59,896 nt of DNA, from the NCBI RefSeq assembly GCF_900452415.1, contig NZ_UGNX01000002.1, positions 1 to 59,896 on the forward strand, read 5' to 3'. Origin of the DNA: Legionella cincinnatiensis. GTDB lineage: Bacteria; Pseudomonadota; Gammaproteobacteria; Legionellales; Legionellaceae. Below the pieces are notes generated by a model. It was not told the DNA's origin. It made no database searches and worked only from the letters and a program-made list of their open reading frames with translations. Below, piece after piece: positions 1 to 9,472 of this stretch (its first letter is position 1; each line of letters opens with the position of its first letter). A program made the translations under genes and the position numbers.

Positions 1-1467
1 ATGTTTAAAAAAATAAAACGATGGCTGACGCTAAAGCCTCAAAACGCCAATAAACTGGCTAAAAAGGAACAATTGAAGCACGCGGCCATTTTATTACTAG
101 TGGGTGGCGCATCCTATGGATTTTATTGTTACTCATCAGCTGAGAAAAAAAAACCAGTCCACCAGGAAGAAGCTCCGTTCGAGAGTATTTTTGAAAGTAC
201 TTTTAATCAGGGCAGTGACGAAGCACTCCTTCTGCAACAGCAGCAACAAATTGATTCTTTAAAAGAGTTAGTGGCAGAACATCATAAAAATCAGCAGAAA
301 GCAGCACCTGTGAATACAGAAGATTCGGAAACAAAAGCCTTGGTACAGGCCATGAAAGAACAGCTTGCACACCTTGAAGAAGAAAATAAAAAAATGAACG
401 AACAATTACAGGTTGCACTGGTTTCTACCCGTCAGGCAAGCCTGGTCACCGTTAGGCCGCCAACTCGTGAAGAAATGGAAGCACAGCAAAAGAAAAAGCA
501 TCTGGCAGAGCGCGAACTGCTAGCAAAATCAGGACTGGAAACAGTGCAATTTAACAACCGGAAGAAAAGAAACAAAGAAGTACGAACCGCTAAAAATTAC
601 GTTTGGGCGGGAACCTTTGTTGAAGGGGTGTTGCTGACTGGGGTTTTAGGTGATGCAGGAATAAACGGCTCAAAAAACATGGGAACTGCTTTAATCCGCC
701 TTACCAGCGGAGGAATCATGCCCAACAACCAGCATTCTCATCTGGAAGACTGTGTCGCCCTGGTATCCACTTATGGTGATTTATCAGGAAGTTCCGTGGT
801 GATGCATTTAGAAACACTGTCTTGCGCAGGAAACAACATCAATTTTGAACAAAAGGCCTACGGCTCTGTATTTGATTTGGATGCCATGCAGGATTTACGC
901 GGAACTTCCATTTTAAAAACAAAACCTCTGTTAACCTATTCGGCAGCGGCAGGCATGCTGGCAGGATTTGGTGATGGGTTAAAGAATTTAAATACCGCTC
1001 AAACAATCAATCCCGGGGCTGGCACCATTACAACCTATGGGCAGGCATCAACCCTTGCTCAATCGGCTGCTGGTGGTGCGCTTAGTAATCCTGCCAATCG
1101 TATTTCAGACTATGTAATGCGCATTGCTGATATTTATCATCCACTGGTTGTGGCACGTGCTGGTCGTCGTGTTTCAGTTTTATTTACTAAAGGCTTTTGG
1201 ATAGACAAAGAACATCAGGTGTACGAGTCAGGACGCGCTATCAACGAAGGACATGCTCAAAACGAATCTGGGGTTACAACCACTGTAAGCCGTGCCTATG
1301 AATTAAATACACACCCTGTGAATGGCGCTTCATTGATGCAGTCCAATAATCAAGAGCCCATGGTTCAAACCGTTAATCCAGTTGAGAATCCCCTCTTAAA
1401 TCAACCAGGACAACCCACTACCCCCTTATTTTCAACCGTACAAAATGAGGAGCCACTTCATGATTAA
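1..1467 (+). CDS. traB: TraB, F-type T4SS outer-membrane core/scaffold protein (VirB10-like)
   Basis: TraB spans the periplasm from inner membrane to outer-membrane core complex of the F-type secretion channel. The 488-residue protein has a basic N-terminus, one membrane segment near residues 27-44 (AAILLLVGGASYGFYCY), a Gln/Glu-rich coiled coil at about 75-140, and a C-terminal beta-rich domain typical of TraB/VirB10 (WAGTFVEGVLLTGV near residue 201). Length is close to F TraB. It starts at base 1; its ribosome binding site (AAGGAGAG) lies in the last 16 bases of the window, so the gene is intact only if the molecule is circular. The stop overlaps traV by 8 bases. Identification is firm from sequence style plus operon position. 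Confidence 0.93.
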   Translation: MFKKIKRWLTLKPQNANKLAKKEQLKHAAILLLVGGASYGFYCYSSAEKKKPVHQEEAPFESIFESTFNQGSDEALLLQQQQQIDSLKELVAEHHKNQQKAAPVNTEDSETKALVQAMKEQLAHLEEENKKMNEQLQVALVSTRQASLVTVRPPTREEMEAQQKKKHLAERELLAKSGLETVQFNNRKKRNKEVRTAKNYVWAGTFVEGVLLTGVLGDAGINGSKNMGTALIRLTSGGIMPNNQHSHLEDCVALVSTYGDLSGSSVVMHLETLSCAGNNINFEQKAYGSVFDLDAMQDLRGTSILKTKPLLTYSAAAGMLAGFGDGLKNLNTAQTINPGAGTITTYGQASTLAQSAAGGALSNPANRISDYVMRIADIYHPLVVARAGRRVSVLFTKGFWIDKEHQVYESGRAINEGHAQNESGVTTTVSRAYELNTHPVNGASLMQSNNQEPMVQTVNPVENPLLNQPGQPTTPLFSTVQNEEPLHD

Positions 1468-1687
1468 ACCTCTATTTTTATTGATTACTCTTTTCTTAGT
1501 GTCGCAGTTATCTGCCTGCTCCAAATCCATCCTGGACAATGAGGATGCCAGATGTCCCTTTGCTGACAGGGGTGGTTGTCAAAGCATGGAAATGGTGAAT
1601 CGCATGGTACAGGAAAAACGCTACACACCCGATGGTCAATTCGTGCAGCAGGCAAAAAGCCAGGTTCTTTATTCAGGTTATAAGTAG
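1460..1687 (+). CDS. traV: TraV-like outer-membrane lipoprotein, short form
   Basis: This small lipoprotein should seat the T4SS core complex in the outer membrane (VirB7 role). The start at 1460 is chosen over an in-frame ATG at 1445 because AGGAG (1449-1453) then sits correctly and the product begins with a clean lipoprotein signal (MIKPLFLLITLFLVSQLSAC; lipobox LSAC, lipidated Cys20). After the signal there is a Cys pair (ARCPFADRGGCQSM), also typical of TraV. At 75 residues it is much shorter than F TraV (about 170), so the TraV call rests on the lipobox, the Cys pair and its position between traB and traC. The start overlaps the end of traB. Confidence 0.75.
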   Translation: MIKPLFLLITLFLVSQLSACSKSILDNEDARCPFADRGGCQSMEMVNRMVQEKRYTPDGQFVQQAKSQVLYSGYK

Positions 1688-1715
1688 GCGCCGACCAGAT
1701 CACAGGAGAAAAGCC

Positions 1716-4265
1716 ATGTTTACAAACGCTATAGAATGGGTTCAAGATACTTATGAGTTGCTTAAGGATGCCTGGAATGACAAAGAGCTAACGGACAATG
1801 AATCTGATTTTGACCTCAAGGCACATCAATATCCTTCTTTTACTGAAAAAATAGTACCTTATCAATATTTTGATGAGGAATCGAAGCTGTTTTTTAATGA
1901 ATACAACGCAGGATTAATTTATCGCATTATTCCTTTAACAGGTGCGAATGAACACATAGCGGAACAACTGGATACGCTGCTGCAATCTAAAGTGTCGCAT
2001 GAGTTCACCTTGCAGTTGATTTGCGTCAAACACAATCAAGTTGGGAATGATATTGAGGCGTTTACTTCCCAGTTTTCAAAAAGCGAATTTGAAAATTTAA
2101 GTCTGTTAGGAGATAACCTTAAGGCCTTTTATCAAAAAGCCGCCATCCATGGTTTTAAAACCAACACGATGCTTTCACCTCGATTAACGCATACAGATTG
2201 CTATATCGTTATTGATAAAATCAAAAAAGAATCTGAGAGTGATTTAAAAGCCTGTTTTGGTCAGTTTCGCGTTTCGTTTGAAGCATCTTTAAGTGCTGCA
2301 AAAATTGGATTCAAGCAAGCAGATGCAACTGATTTTTTGCATTTGCTTCATTTTTACCTGGATAATTGTCCTGATGTCATTACTCCATGCCCTGTTATTT
2401 ATGATAAAACCAAATTACTCAAAGAGCAGGCGCTGTCTCATGACTTTGATATTGAATTTAAAAATAATGAAGTAGTGATTCAAGGGGTTAATGAATCTGG
2501 GCATGCTTATGAAACAGCCGTATCAGTTCTGACCATTGATCGCCTGCCTCGCCAATATTGTTTATGGGAGAATATTAATAATACCAGCAATATCTTTCAT
2601 CCTGATAAAAGAATATCCTGCAACCACATCATCTCGGTCATCTATCTGGTTGAAGAGCAAGGACGTGCTCAGGGTAGGGCGAACCGTAAAACCCGTGATT
2701 TGGATAAAAAATCTAAAAGTGATTACGCATTAAATGTGGCGGGAACGGAGGAGCAGGCACGGGTATGGCGTACCTTTCGTGATGATTTATCCTCACAAAA
2801 GACTCGCTCTGTAAAGATGCTTTATAACGTGGTTCTTTTTTCCAGACCTCATGAGAAAGAGCGTGATGTAGAAGCTGCTCGCACAGTATTTGCGTTTAAT
2901 GACATTAAACTGGCATTGTGTAAACGCATGCAATGTCCCTATTTTTTAGTCTCGATGCCATTTTTTTTCACAGGAAATCTGGTTAAGGATTTTTCTCTTC
3001 CCACAATGATGTGGCCAATTTCTTCATGGAATGCAACCCAATACATGCCCATTCTTTCTGACTGGCGCGGAGTAGGTAAGGGTATCTTGTTGCCTACCAT
3101 GCGCGATCAATTTGCCTGCATCGATCCTTTCTCTGGTGTATTTGGAAGCAATTACAACATGGCTGTCACTGGAACCTCGGGCGGAGGAAAAAGCTTTTTC
3201 ATTCAGATGCTGATGCTCAATATCCTGTTTAATGGCGGAGATATTTTCATTATTGATGTGGGCGGGAGCTATAGAAAACTGTGTGAGGCACTCGGTGGGA
3301 CTTATCTTGAATACAGCAATTTGGCGATGAATCCCTTTACCCATGTAACGGACATTTTACGGGAAATTGATGACATCATTGCCTTGTTTGAATTATTAAC
3401 CTGCCCTACCAGCGGTGCTACAGATGACGACCGAGGCACTTTAAGAGAAGCTATTTTAACCGCTTTTGGAGCAACTCAGAATCAAACGCGCATTGATGAA
3501 GTTGCAGGAGTCTTATTGTCGTTGTACGAGCACGACCGCGAAACCTATCCTACAGCGCGCATTTTGTCTAAGAACCTCCAGCGCTACTGTTCTGCCTCAG
3601 AGCATGGCAAAGCGTTTAATGAGCCATCTCAACTATCACCTGATGCCCGTATGATTGTAGTTGACTTGAAGGAAATTGAAGACAATCAAAGCATTCGTGC
3701 ACCGGTTCTTCTGTCCGTTATCTCCCAATTTCAAAGACGTATGTTCAACTCAGACAGGAACAAACAAAAGATGTGCATCATTGATGAAGCCTGGTCATTT
3801 TTTACAGGAGATTCAATTGCGGTGAACTTTATTACCAAAGGCTTTCGTACTGGTCGGCGACATAAAGCATCATTTGTCACGATTACCCAGGGGATTGAGG
3901 ATTATTTCGAATTTTCAGAAGCGCGAGCCGCCTGGGAAAATTCCGCATTAAAGCTTGTTTTTTTACAAGAGGAATCACCGCTTTTAGAGCATCAAAAAAA
4001 GCATGAGACTTTTTCAGACTACGAGATGACTATTCTCAAATCATTCCCAATAGCGAAAGAAGCGGGTTTTTCTCAAGTTTTGCTGCGTGCTAATGGTATT
4101 TCCTCCTTTCATCGCTTGTTTGTTGATCCGTTTACTCGCGTGCTTTTATCTTCCGATGGTGATGATTATCAGGCAGTCATTAATTATGTGGCACAGGGAC
4201 TGTTATTTCTTGATGCCGTATCGCGAGTGGCAAAGGAGCATTATGGGAGGTCTTATGCGGCTTAA
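1716..4265 (+). CDS. traC: TraC, VirB4-family ATPase of the F-type T4SS
   Basis: TraC is the cytoplasmic ATPase that powers pilus assembly. The 849-residue product (F TraC is about 875) has the VirB4/TraC N-terminal region and a C-terminal AAA domain with Walker A GTSGGGKS at residues 486-493, Walker B (MCIIDEAW) near 688, and a conserved arginine-rich segment after it (GFRTGRRHKASF). The start at 1716 has AGGAG 8 bases upstream; an upstream in-frame ATG at 1632 would overlap traV and lacks such a site. It follows traV by 28 bases and overlaps trbI at its end. Confidence 0.95.
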   Translation: MFTNAIEWVQDTYELLKDAWNDKELTDNESDFDLKAHQYPSFTEKIVPYQYFDEESKLFFNEYNAGLIYRIIPLTGANEHIAEQLDTLLQSKVSHEFTLQLICVKHNQVGNDIEAFTSQFSKSEFENLSLLGDNLKAFYQKAAIHGFKTNTMLSPRLTHTDCYIVIDKIKKESESDLKACFGQFRVSFEASLSAAKIGFKQADATDFLHLLHFYLDNCPDVITPCPVIYDKTKLLKEQALSHDFDIEFKNNEVVIQGVNESGHAYETAVSVLTIDRLPRQYCLWENINNTSNIFHPDKRISCNHIISVIYLVEEQGRAQGRANRKTRDLDKKSKSDYALNVAGTEEQARVWRTFRDDLSSQKTRSVKMLYNVVLFSRPHEKERDVEAARTVFAFNDIKLALCKRMQCPYFLVSMPFFFTGNLVKDFSLPTMMWPISSWNATQYMPILSDWRGVGKGILLPTMRDQFACIDPFSGVFGSNYNMAVTGTSGGGKSFFIQMLMLNILFNGGDIFIIDVGGSYRKLCEALGGTYLEYSNLAMNPFTHVTDILREIDDIIALFELLTCPTSGATDDDRGTLREAILTAFGATQNQTRIDEVAGVLLSLYEHDRETYPTARILSKNLQRYCSASEHGKAFNEPSQLSPDARMIVVDLKEIEDNQSIRAPVLLSVISQFQRRMFNSDRNKQKMCIIDEAWSFFTGDSIAVNFITKGFRTGRRHKASFVTITQGIEDYFEFSEARAAWENSALKLVFLQEESPLLEHQKKHETFSDYEMTILKSFPIAKEAGFSQVLLRANGISSFHRLFVDPFTRVLLSSDGDDYQAVINYVAQGLLFLDAVSRVAKEHYGRSYAA

Positions 4266-4620
4266 CCAGATCAAAACCATGCACTGGGTCTTTGCAGGAA
4301 TTGGCGGATTAATTGGAATTCTGGCGGGTATTTTGGTGATGTGGCCTAAGCCTTTTCCTCTTTTGGTGGTTGACATGAATCGAGCCATTGAAGCGCCTTC
4401 GGTAATGCTTGCTCGTTCCAAACTGACTCATGAAGAACAATTAAAAATAATGGAGCGCTTTTCGCGCACCCTCCCAGAAGTCATCAAGGATTATGGAGCG
4501 TCACATCGGGTAACTCTTGTGAGTGCGTCCGTATTGGCGGGTTTCAAACCGTCCCCTGTGGATGTGACGGATGAGCTTATTGCCTTGACCATAACAAGGA
4601 TAAAACATGAAGCGCGCTAG
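4255..4620 (+). CDS. trbI: TrbI-like F-type pilus assembly/retraction protein
   Basis: This 121-residue protein has one N-terminal transmembrane segment (HWVFAGIGGLIGILAGILVM) and a short periplasmic tail containing an acidic/basic helix. That matches F-type TrbI, an inner-membrane protein influencing pilus outgrowth and retraction and resembling the N-terminus of TraB-associated TrbI proteins. The start is 4255 after GGAGG (4246-4250); an alternative ATG at 4243 after AAGGAG would add four residues. It overlaps the end of traC by 11 bases and the start of traW by 14, and its place between traC and traW is the same as on F. Confidence 0.8.
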   Translation: MRLNQIKTMHWVFAGIGGLIGILAGILVMWPKPFPLLVVDMNRAIEAPSVMLARSKLTHEEQLKIMERFSRTLPEVIKDYGASHRVTLVSASVLAGFKPSPVDVTDELIALTITRIKHEAR

Positions 4621-5242
4621 TAAACGATTGTTTCTCCTTATTCTAGGTTTTTTCTGTCTATTAGAACCTGTGGGTCATGCAAAAAATATAGGTCATTATG
4701 GTCAGACATTCCCTGTCAAGGAAGAGGATATAAGGAAAGTCATTATGAACAAACTCTATGCATTGCAGCAAAGCGGTGATTTAGAGCATGTTCAGCGCGA
4801 TTTAGAGCAGAAAGCCGCACGTCAGGCGATGAGGCCAACCCCTTTGGCATTGAGCACGACTCGCAAGCCTAAGACGTTTCGCATTTCACCGGCAGTGACT
4901 GTATCTCATGATGTCTGGACACCTGATGGGCACTTAATTGCAAAGGCAGGAACTCGGATCAATCCATTTGAGCGCGTTCATTTCCTTAAAACTCTGATTT
5001 TTTTTAATGCAGATGATGCAGGACAAGTTGCCTGGGTTAAAAAACATTACACCGACTTTAAGCACGTTAAATTTATTTTGACCGGCGGGGATGTTCGAGT
5101 TGCTGCAGAGCTTTTTGGTCGAATTTATTTTGATGTGAACGGCAACATTTCATCCAAACTTCACCTTCAACACGTTCCAAGCGTAGTCAGTCAGGAAGGT
5201 CTTGATTGGCAGGTCAAAGAAATAGGAGTGAACGATGAATAA
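4607..5242 (+). CDS. traW: TraW, periplasmic F-pilus assembly protein
   Basis: TraW is a periplasmic protein that works with TrbC and TraU in pilus assembly. The 211-residue product starts with a basic signal peptide (MKRASKRLFLLILGFFCLLEPVGHA) followed by the TraW-type sequence GHYGQTFPVKEEDI. A conserved block near residues 98-120 (HDVWTPDGHLIAKAGTRINP) and the C-terminal FILTGGDVR segment are also characteristic. It overlaps trbI by 14 bases and traU by 8, so translation is probably coupled through the trbI-traW-traU stretch. Confidence 0.9.
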   Translation: MKRASKRLFLLILGFFCLLEPVGHAKNIGHYGQTFPVKEEDIRKVIMNKLYALQQSGDLEHVQRDLEQKAARQAMRPTPLALSTTRKPKTFRISPAVTVSHDVWTPDGHLIAKAGTRINPFERVHFLKTLIFFNADDAGQVAWVKKHYTDFKHVKFILTGGDVRVAAELFGRIYFDVNGNISSKLHLQHVPSVVSQEGLDWQVKEIGVNDE

Positions 5243-6212
5243 ACGATTCTTCTATTCGATTGTTGTGGGCTTATTCTTCATAGGTTCACTACATGCATCA
5301 CAATGTAAGGGGCATTTTGTCAATCCTATAACCGACATTTGCTGGGATTGTTTGTTCCCATTAACCATTGGCTCCTCCGAAGTGGTAAAGAGCCAATATC
5401 CTGATACGAAAAACCCTGGCAATCCTATCTGCTCCTGCCCAAACAAATTACAACTTTTAGGAGTTACCATAGGTTATTGGGAACCCTTTGCGTTAGTGGA
5501 TGTGACACGAAAGCCTTATTGCATGGTGAATCTTGGGGTGCAATTGCACATTAAAGATCAGGGGCTGGGTGGTTCACAAATGCCTGATACTGATGGGCGT
5601 GGCGCATTTTATTACGTGCATTGGTACAAATACCCACTGATGTATTGGCTGCAGGTACTCACTTCCATCGGCTGTATGGAGACAGAAGATTTTGATGTGA
5701 TGTATTTGAGTGAACTTGATCCAACATGGAATGACTCTGAGTTTGCTTTTGTTCTTAATCCTGAAGCCACCTTATTTACCACACCGCCAGTGCGTGCGTC
5801 TTGTGCTGCAGATGCAACCAAAGCATTGGCAGGGACGGCCATGGATTCTTTATTCTGGTGCATGGGCGCTCAAGGCTCCACCTATCCTCTCAATGGTTTT
5901 GTTGCCAATCAGGCAAGTCCCATTAGTGCCGCAACGCTTCTGACAGAACGCACCGACTTTAAGCTTCATCGCCTTGGAGCAATTAAAGATTCCGTTGGTA
6001 AAGATTGGCCTGCACTTTGTAGCACTTATCGCTCTTCCATTTTACCTAAAAGCCGGTATCGCTACCAATTAGTCAACACATTACCTGATGCAAAACGCTG
6101 CCAGCCCTTTGGCCGTTCAGTCATTACCTGGGAAGCCGGACATACCTATCCTGGGGACGGGGATAATTTTGGTTTCATGATTTGGCGCAAGAGAAATTGT
6201 TGCTTTTTATAA
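5235..6212 (+). CDS. traU: TraU, periplasmic mating-pair/pilus assembly protein
   Basis: TraU is needed for DNA transfer more than for the pilus itself. The 325-residue protein has a signal peptide (cleavage near HAS-QC) and the family's cysteine-rich mature region: CKGHFVNPITDICWDCLFP at the start, then many spaced cysteines consistent with periplasmic disulfides. The C-terminal ITWEAGHTYPGDGDNFGFMIWRKR is very TraU-like. The gene overlaps traW by 8 bases; trbC follows after 11 bases with its own strong ribosome binding site. The thiol oxidoreductases later in the operon are plausible folding partners. Confidence 0.93.
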   Translation: MNKRFFYSIVVGLFFIGSLHASQCKGHFVNPITDICWDCLFPLTIGSSEVVKSQYPDTKNPGNPICSCPNKLQLLGVTIGYWEPFALVDVTRKPYCMVNLGVQLHIKDQGLGGSQMPDTDGRGAFYYVHWYKYPLMYWLQVLTSIGCMETEDFDVMYLSELDPTWNDSEFAFVLNPEATLFTTPPVRASCAADATKALAGTAMDSLFWCMGAQGSTYPLNGFVANQASPISAATLLTERTDFKLHRLGAIKDSVGKDWPALCSTYRSSILPKSRYRYQLVNTLPDAKRCQPFGRSVITWEAGHTYPGDGDNFGFMIWRKRNCCFL

Positions 6213-6223
6213 GGAGGCCTTTC

Positions 6224-6889
6224 ATGGCGCACTACATTAAAATCATTATTCTGTTTCTAACTGGGATTGGCGGATGCTTTGCAAACACTAATGATGAGTT
6301 AAGGCATTACCAAGAAGAAGGGGCTCACCAGGTATCAACCATTTCGAATAAGACAATTGAAACGCTAAAGCGCACGTCCTCACGGAATCAATCAGAGCAT
6401 CAATTATTAATTGATACACTCATGCAACGCAGCACAGACGGTTTACAAAGCAATCAAAAACTGCAGGGGGCTGAAGGTGCCATTTTATTTGTATCCTTTT
6501 CCATGCCCGACTCACTTTTATTTGCATTAAGCGATGAAGCAGCACGGTTTCATATTCCTGTGGTCATTAATGGGTTAGTGGATGGGGATTTTAAACAAAC
6601 CATAGAAACATTTAAACGCCTCAATAGTGAAGCCCAAAAGCAGCATTTAAACTTTAGGGGAATTTCTATTGATCCAGTCTGGTTTAATCAATTCCACATT
6701 ACAACGGTTCCAGCGCTTGTAGTAACAGAGCCCTCCAGGTCTTGCGGTTCAGGGCAGCCCTGCGCCAATCAACCGTTTGATGTAGTGTATGGCAATGCAA
6801 GCATTAAAAAAGGACTTGAGCTCATCGTCCAGAAAGGAGACGCAGGAGCGACATTAGCGGCCACCATTTTGGAGAAAGGCCATGTTTAG
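6224..6889 (+). CDS. trbC: TrbC, F-type periplasmic pilus assembly protein
   Basis: The 221-residue product has an N-terminal signal peptide (HYIKIIILFLTGIGGCFA) and the TrbC_Ftype region with IFLVSFSMPDSLL-like sequence (here ILFVSFSMPDSLLFAL at about 85-100) and FHITTVPALVVTE near 160. F-type TrbC is periplasmic and acts with TraW. The start at 6224 follows a perfect AAGGAGG (6211-6217); an in-frame start inside traU is less likely. The gene overlaps traN by 8 bases. Confidence 0.88.
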   Translation: MAHYIKIIILFLTGIGGCFANTNDELRHYQEEGAHQVSTISNKTIETLKRTSSRNQSEHQLLIDTLMQRSTDGLQSNQKLQGAEGAILFVSFSMPDSLLFALSDEAARFHIPVVINGLVDGDFKQTIETFKRLNSEAQKQHLNFRGISIDPVWFNQFHITTVPALVVTEPSRSCGSGQPCANQPFDVVYGNASIKKGLELIVQKGDAGATLAATILEKGHV

Positions 6890-8693
6890 AAGTATGTTGG
6901 CTATCGCCTGTATTTTTGGCTTTTGCACTTTCTCGGCTGCCAATACAACAGCCCAGGACTTTCAGAAGTTAAAAGAATACGCAAAATCTTTGGGGAATCA
7001 ACCGCTGAGCGCCATGAATGAATTTAAGCCCCAGAATACCTTCAAAGACTATACGGAAACTCCCTCGCAATCGCTTCATTATCAGGGGGTTGAGACAGAA
7101 AAAACAGATTTAAGTACCTTTGCTGCCAATGCCTTACAAAATGATGCCGGTGGACATACTGTGACCGAGCATTTTGGTCAGCGCCAATTTGAAATCAATA
7201 CTAAAAATGAAGCGATTAAAAACGCTAAATTAATTGAAGAAGAAAGTTATGCAATTACTCATGGACAATCTAATGAGCGAGTCAAATGTGATGAAAAGCC
7301 ACAGGCTTGTGACATTAAATCGCATGAGGAAATCTGTCATACATCAAGGCAATTGCCCGAGCAGCAGTGTTTTAAAAAACGCAAAGTAACCGTGAACACC
7401 GAGCGTTTAAGTCAAAGGGCTGATTTTGAGGTTTGGGTTCATAAAAAATGGACGGGGTTCATTGCGGTTAATCTTATAACGGGTGCCATGACCAATAGCG
7501 CAGGCGGTCACTTAACCAATCCAGTGAAATTAAATCATCCCTGTGAAGAAATGAAAGCCACGGTTCACTCCATTTTAAATAATGGTGGCTCTGCTCATTG
7601 GGTGCGTGTTGTGGGACTTCCAACCTGCCAAAATGGAGGCGTAATCACTTTGTATATTTCAGATAAGTTCAGTCGCTATTACCCAATTCAGGTGGCATTG
7701 ACGATTAATGCTCATTCGAAATCCTATGTGGAAGAAGAGCACTGGGATAATGAATGCGCCACTCTTGAGACAAACAACCTATGTCAAAAAACACAAGAAC
7801 AGTGTACTGATTCCAATCCAACCCGTGTCATTAATGGCCTGCCTGTCACCCGTGATTGCTGGGAGCTTAATGCACGATACCAGTGCGCATCCGCTGCAGC
7901 CGATGAATGTAAAACGCAACGTGAAAAAGGATGTTTACAGGCAAGCTCGCGCTGCATATTAATGAACAATAATGCCTGCTCACTCTATGAGCAGGTATAT
8001 CGTTGCGATGAGACAGTCTGCCCACAGCCTGTGCCCTGTGTGCGTGATCTCTTTTGTGCCGATGGAGACTGTACGGAACATACAGCAACTCAGAATGATG
8101 GTTTTGGAGAGGCGATGGCACCCATGGCCGTTGCAGGGGCTGCTGGCGCTGAGTTTGGTAAAACGCAAGCCACCTTATTTTCAGGCCATCCCGTGCAGTG
8201 CAAAATCTGGGTTTGGGACATTATTGATTGTTGTTCGAATGAAGGCTGGGCAGACAAGCTCCATATCGATTTGTGTCGTGAAGAAGATAAGGCTTTAGGC
8301 AAAGCCAAACTCAATTATCTGGCTCATTATGTAGGCGAATTTTGCAGTCAGAAAGATCCCATTTTTGGCACCTGTCTGGAGCACAAACGAACCTATTGTG
8401 TTTTTGACAGCAAAATGGCACGCATTATCCAGGCCGAAGGACGTTTAAGACAATTAAATCCCAATGCTTTAGGAGATGCAGAGCATACACGCTGCGCGGG
8501 GCTCAGTGTGAATGAATTACAAAGCCTTGATATGGGGCGCATCGATTTTTTAAACCCTGTCTATCCATTTCCCCAAGGACAGCCAACAAAAGAAGCAGGA
8601 ATTGTAGGCGATGTCGTTTTAAATAGCCCAGATCCTTCAAAAGCCATGGATGAAATCAAACGGCGAGTCCAGAAAAAGGCGGAACAAAAATGA
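6882..8693 (+). CDS. traN: TraN, outer-membrane mating-pair stabilisation adhesin
   Basis: TraN is an outer-membrane protein that contacts a recipient surface receptor and stabilises mating pairs. The 603-residue product (F TraN 602) has a signal peptide ending near FSAANTT and a very cysteine-rich mature chain with more than 20 cysteines clustered at about 135-170, 285-400 and 435-540. The C-terminal region CKIWVWDIIDCCSNEGW is a TraN hallmark. The variable mid-region usually determines recipient specificity and cannot be typed by eye. It overlaps trbC by 8 bases and traF by 4 (ATGA). Confidence 0.93.
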   Translation: MFRSMLAIACIFGFCTFSAANTTAQDFQKLKEYAKSLGNQPLSAMNEFKPQNTFKDYTETPSQSLHYQGVETEKTDLSTFAANALQNDAGGHTVTEHFGQRQFEINTKNEAIKNAKLIEEESYAITHGQSNERVKCDEKPQACDIKSHEEICHTSRQLPEQQCFKKRKVTVNTERLSQRADFEVWVHKKWTGFIAVNLITGAMTNSAGGHLTNPVKLNHPCEEMKATVHSILNNGGSAHWVRVVGLPTCQNGGVITLYISDKFSRYYPIQVALTINAHSKSYVEEEHWDNECATLETNNLCQKTQEQCTDSNPTRVINGLPVTRDCWELNARYQCASAAADECKTQREKGCLQASSRCILMNNNACSLYEQVYRCDETVCPQPVPCVRDLFCADGDCTEHTATQNDGFGEAMAPMAVAGAAGAEFGKTQATLFSGHPVQCKIWVWDIIDCCSNEGWADKLHIDLCREEDKALGKAKLNYLAHYVGEFCSQKDPIFGTCLEHKRTYCVFDSKMARIIQAEGRLRQLNPNALGDAEHTRCAGLSVNELQSLDMGRIDFLNPVYPFPQGQPTKEAGIVGDVVLNSPDPSKAMDEIKRRVQKKAEQK

Positions 8694-9472
8694 GATTATT
8701 CACTATTATTTTAATGTTACTTTCCATGCCGGTCATGGCTGATTTAGTAAGTCCACCCGCTCATGGGTTTCATTGGTACAGTACAGAAAACAAAGAGCCT
8801 CAGATGAAACCTGTTCAAAATCCAAAGGTGCCAAAGCCTTCGCTGACTCCTTATGAGCAGCTCATGGAAGTCCGCAAAGCCACAATGAATAAGCTCGCAT
8901 CGGCATTAATTGCCCCATCATTTGATGCAACTTATGAGTACATGAAAGCCCAGCAGGTGTATGCCAAAAACAATCAGAAATTTGTCCAGTACTGGCAACA
9001 GGTGCTGTTGTCTCATCCCGAGCTGGATCATTCCTTAAATTTTCCAACCGACAATACGGCTGTGGCCATTCGCAATGATTCAATGAATCTTTTAATGGAG
9101 AGGGTAGTCAGAGAAGGGGCGAAACGTTATGGATTAATCCTTTTTTACAAAGGGAACAGTTCCATTTCGCAAAAATTCATCACTCATCTTGTGCCATTCG
9201 TCAATCTGACCCACTTTTCCATGATTTCGGTCACGACAGATGGACAACCCATTGAAGGTCTTCCTAATCCTAAAAACATACCTCTTCATGAAATACAAAA
9301 AACAATGAATTTGCAGTCACGCTACATGCCAGCACTGTTTCTTGTTGATTTAAAAACACAACAAATGTTGCCCTTGTCCTACGGTTTTGTCTCCACAACC
9401 GAATTAAAGGAACGTCTGCTGGATGTGGCGACTCATTACAAACGATACAGCTATGAGGGGTTTGAAGCATGA
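8690..9472 (+). CDS. traF: TraF, thioredoxin-fold pilus assembly protein
   Basis: The 260-residue periplasmic protein has a signal peptide (MRLFTIILMLLSMPVMA) followed by the TraF N-terminal motif FHWYSTENKEP and a C-terminal thioredoxin-like domain. In that domain the position of the CxxC redox pair reads FYKGNSSISQKF, so it lacks the catalytic cysteines, as is known for F TraF; the cis-Pro region is YMPALFLVD. It is likely structural rather than redox-active. It overlaps traN and trbB by 4 bases each (ATGA junctions), implying strong translational coupling. Confidence 0.9.
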   Translation: MRLFTIILMLLSMPVMADLVSPPAHGFHWYSTENKEPQMKPVQNPKVPKPSLTPYEQLMEVRKATMNKLASALIAPSFDATYEYMKAQQVYAKNNQKFVQYWQQVLLSHPELDHSLNFPTDNTAVAIRNDSMNLLMERVVREGAKRYGLILFYKGNSSISQKFITHLVPFVNLTHFSMISVTTDGQPIEGLPNPKNIPLHEIQKTMNLQSRYMPALFLVDLKTQQMLPLSYGFVSTTELKERLLDVATHYKRYSYEGFEA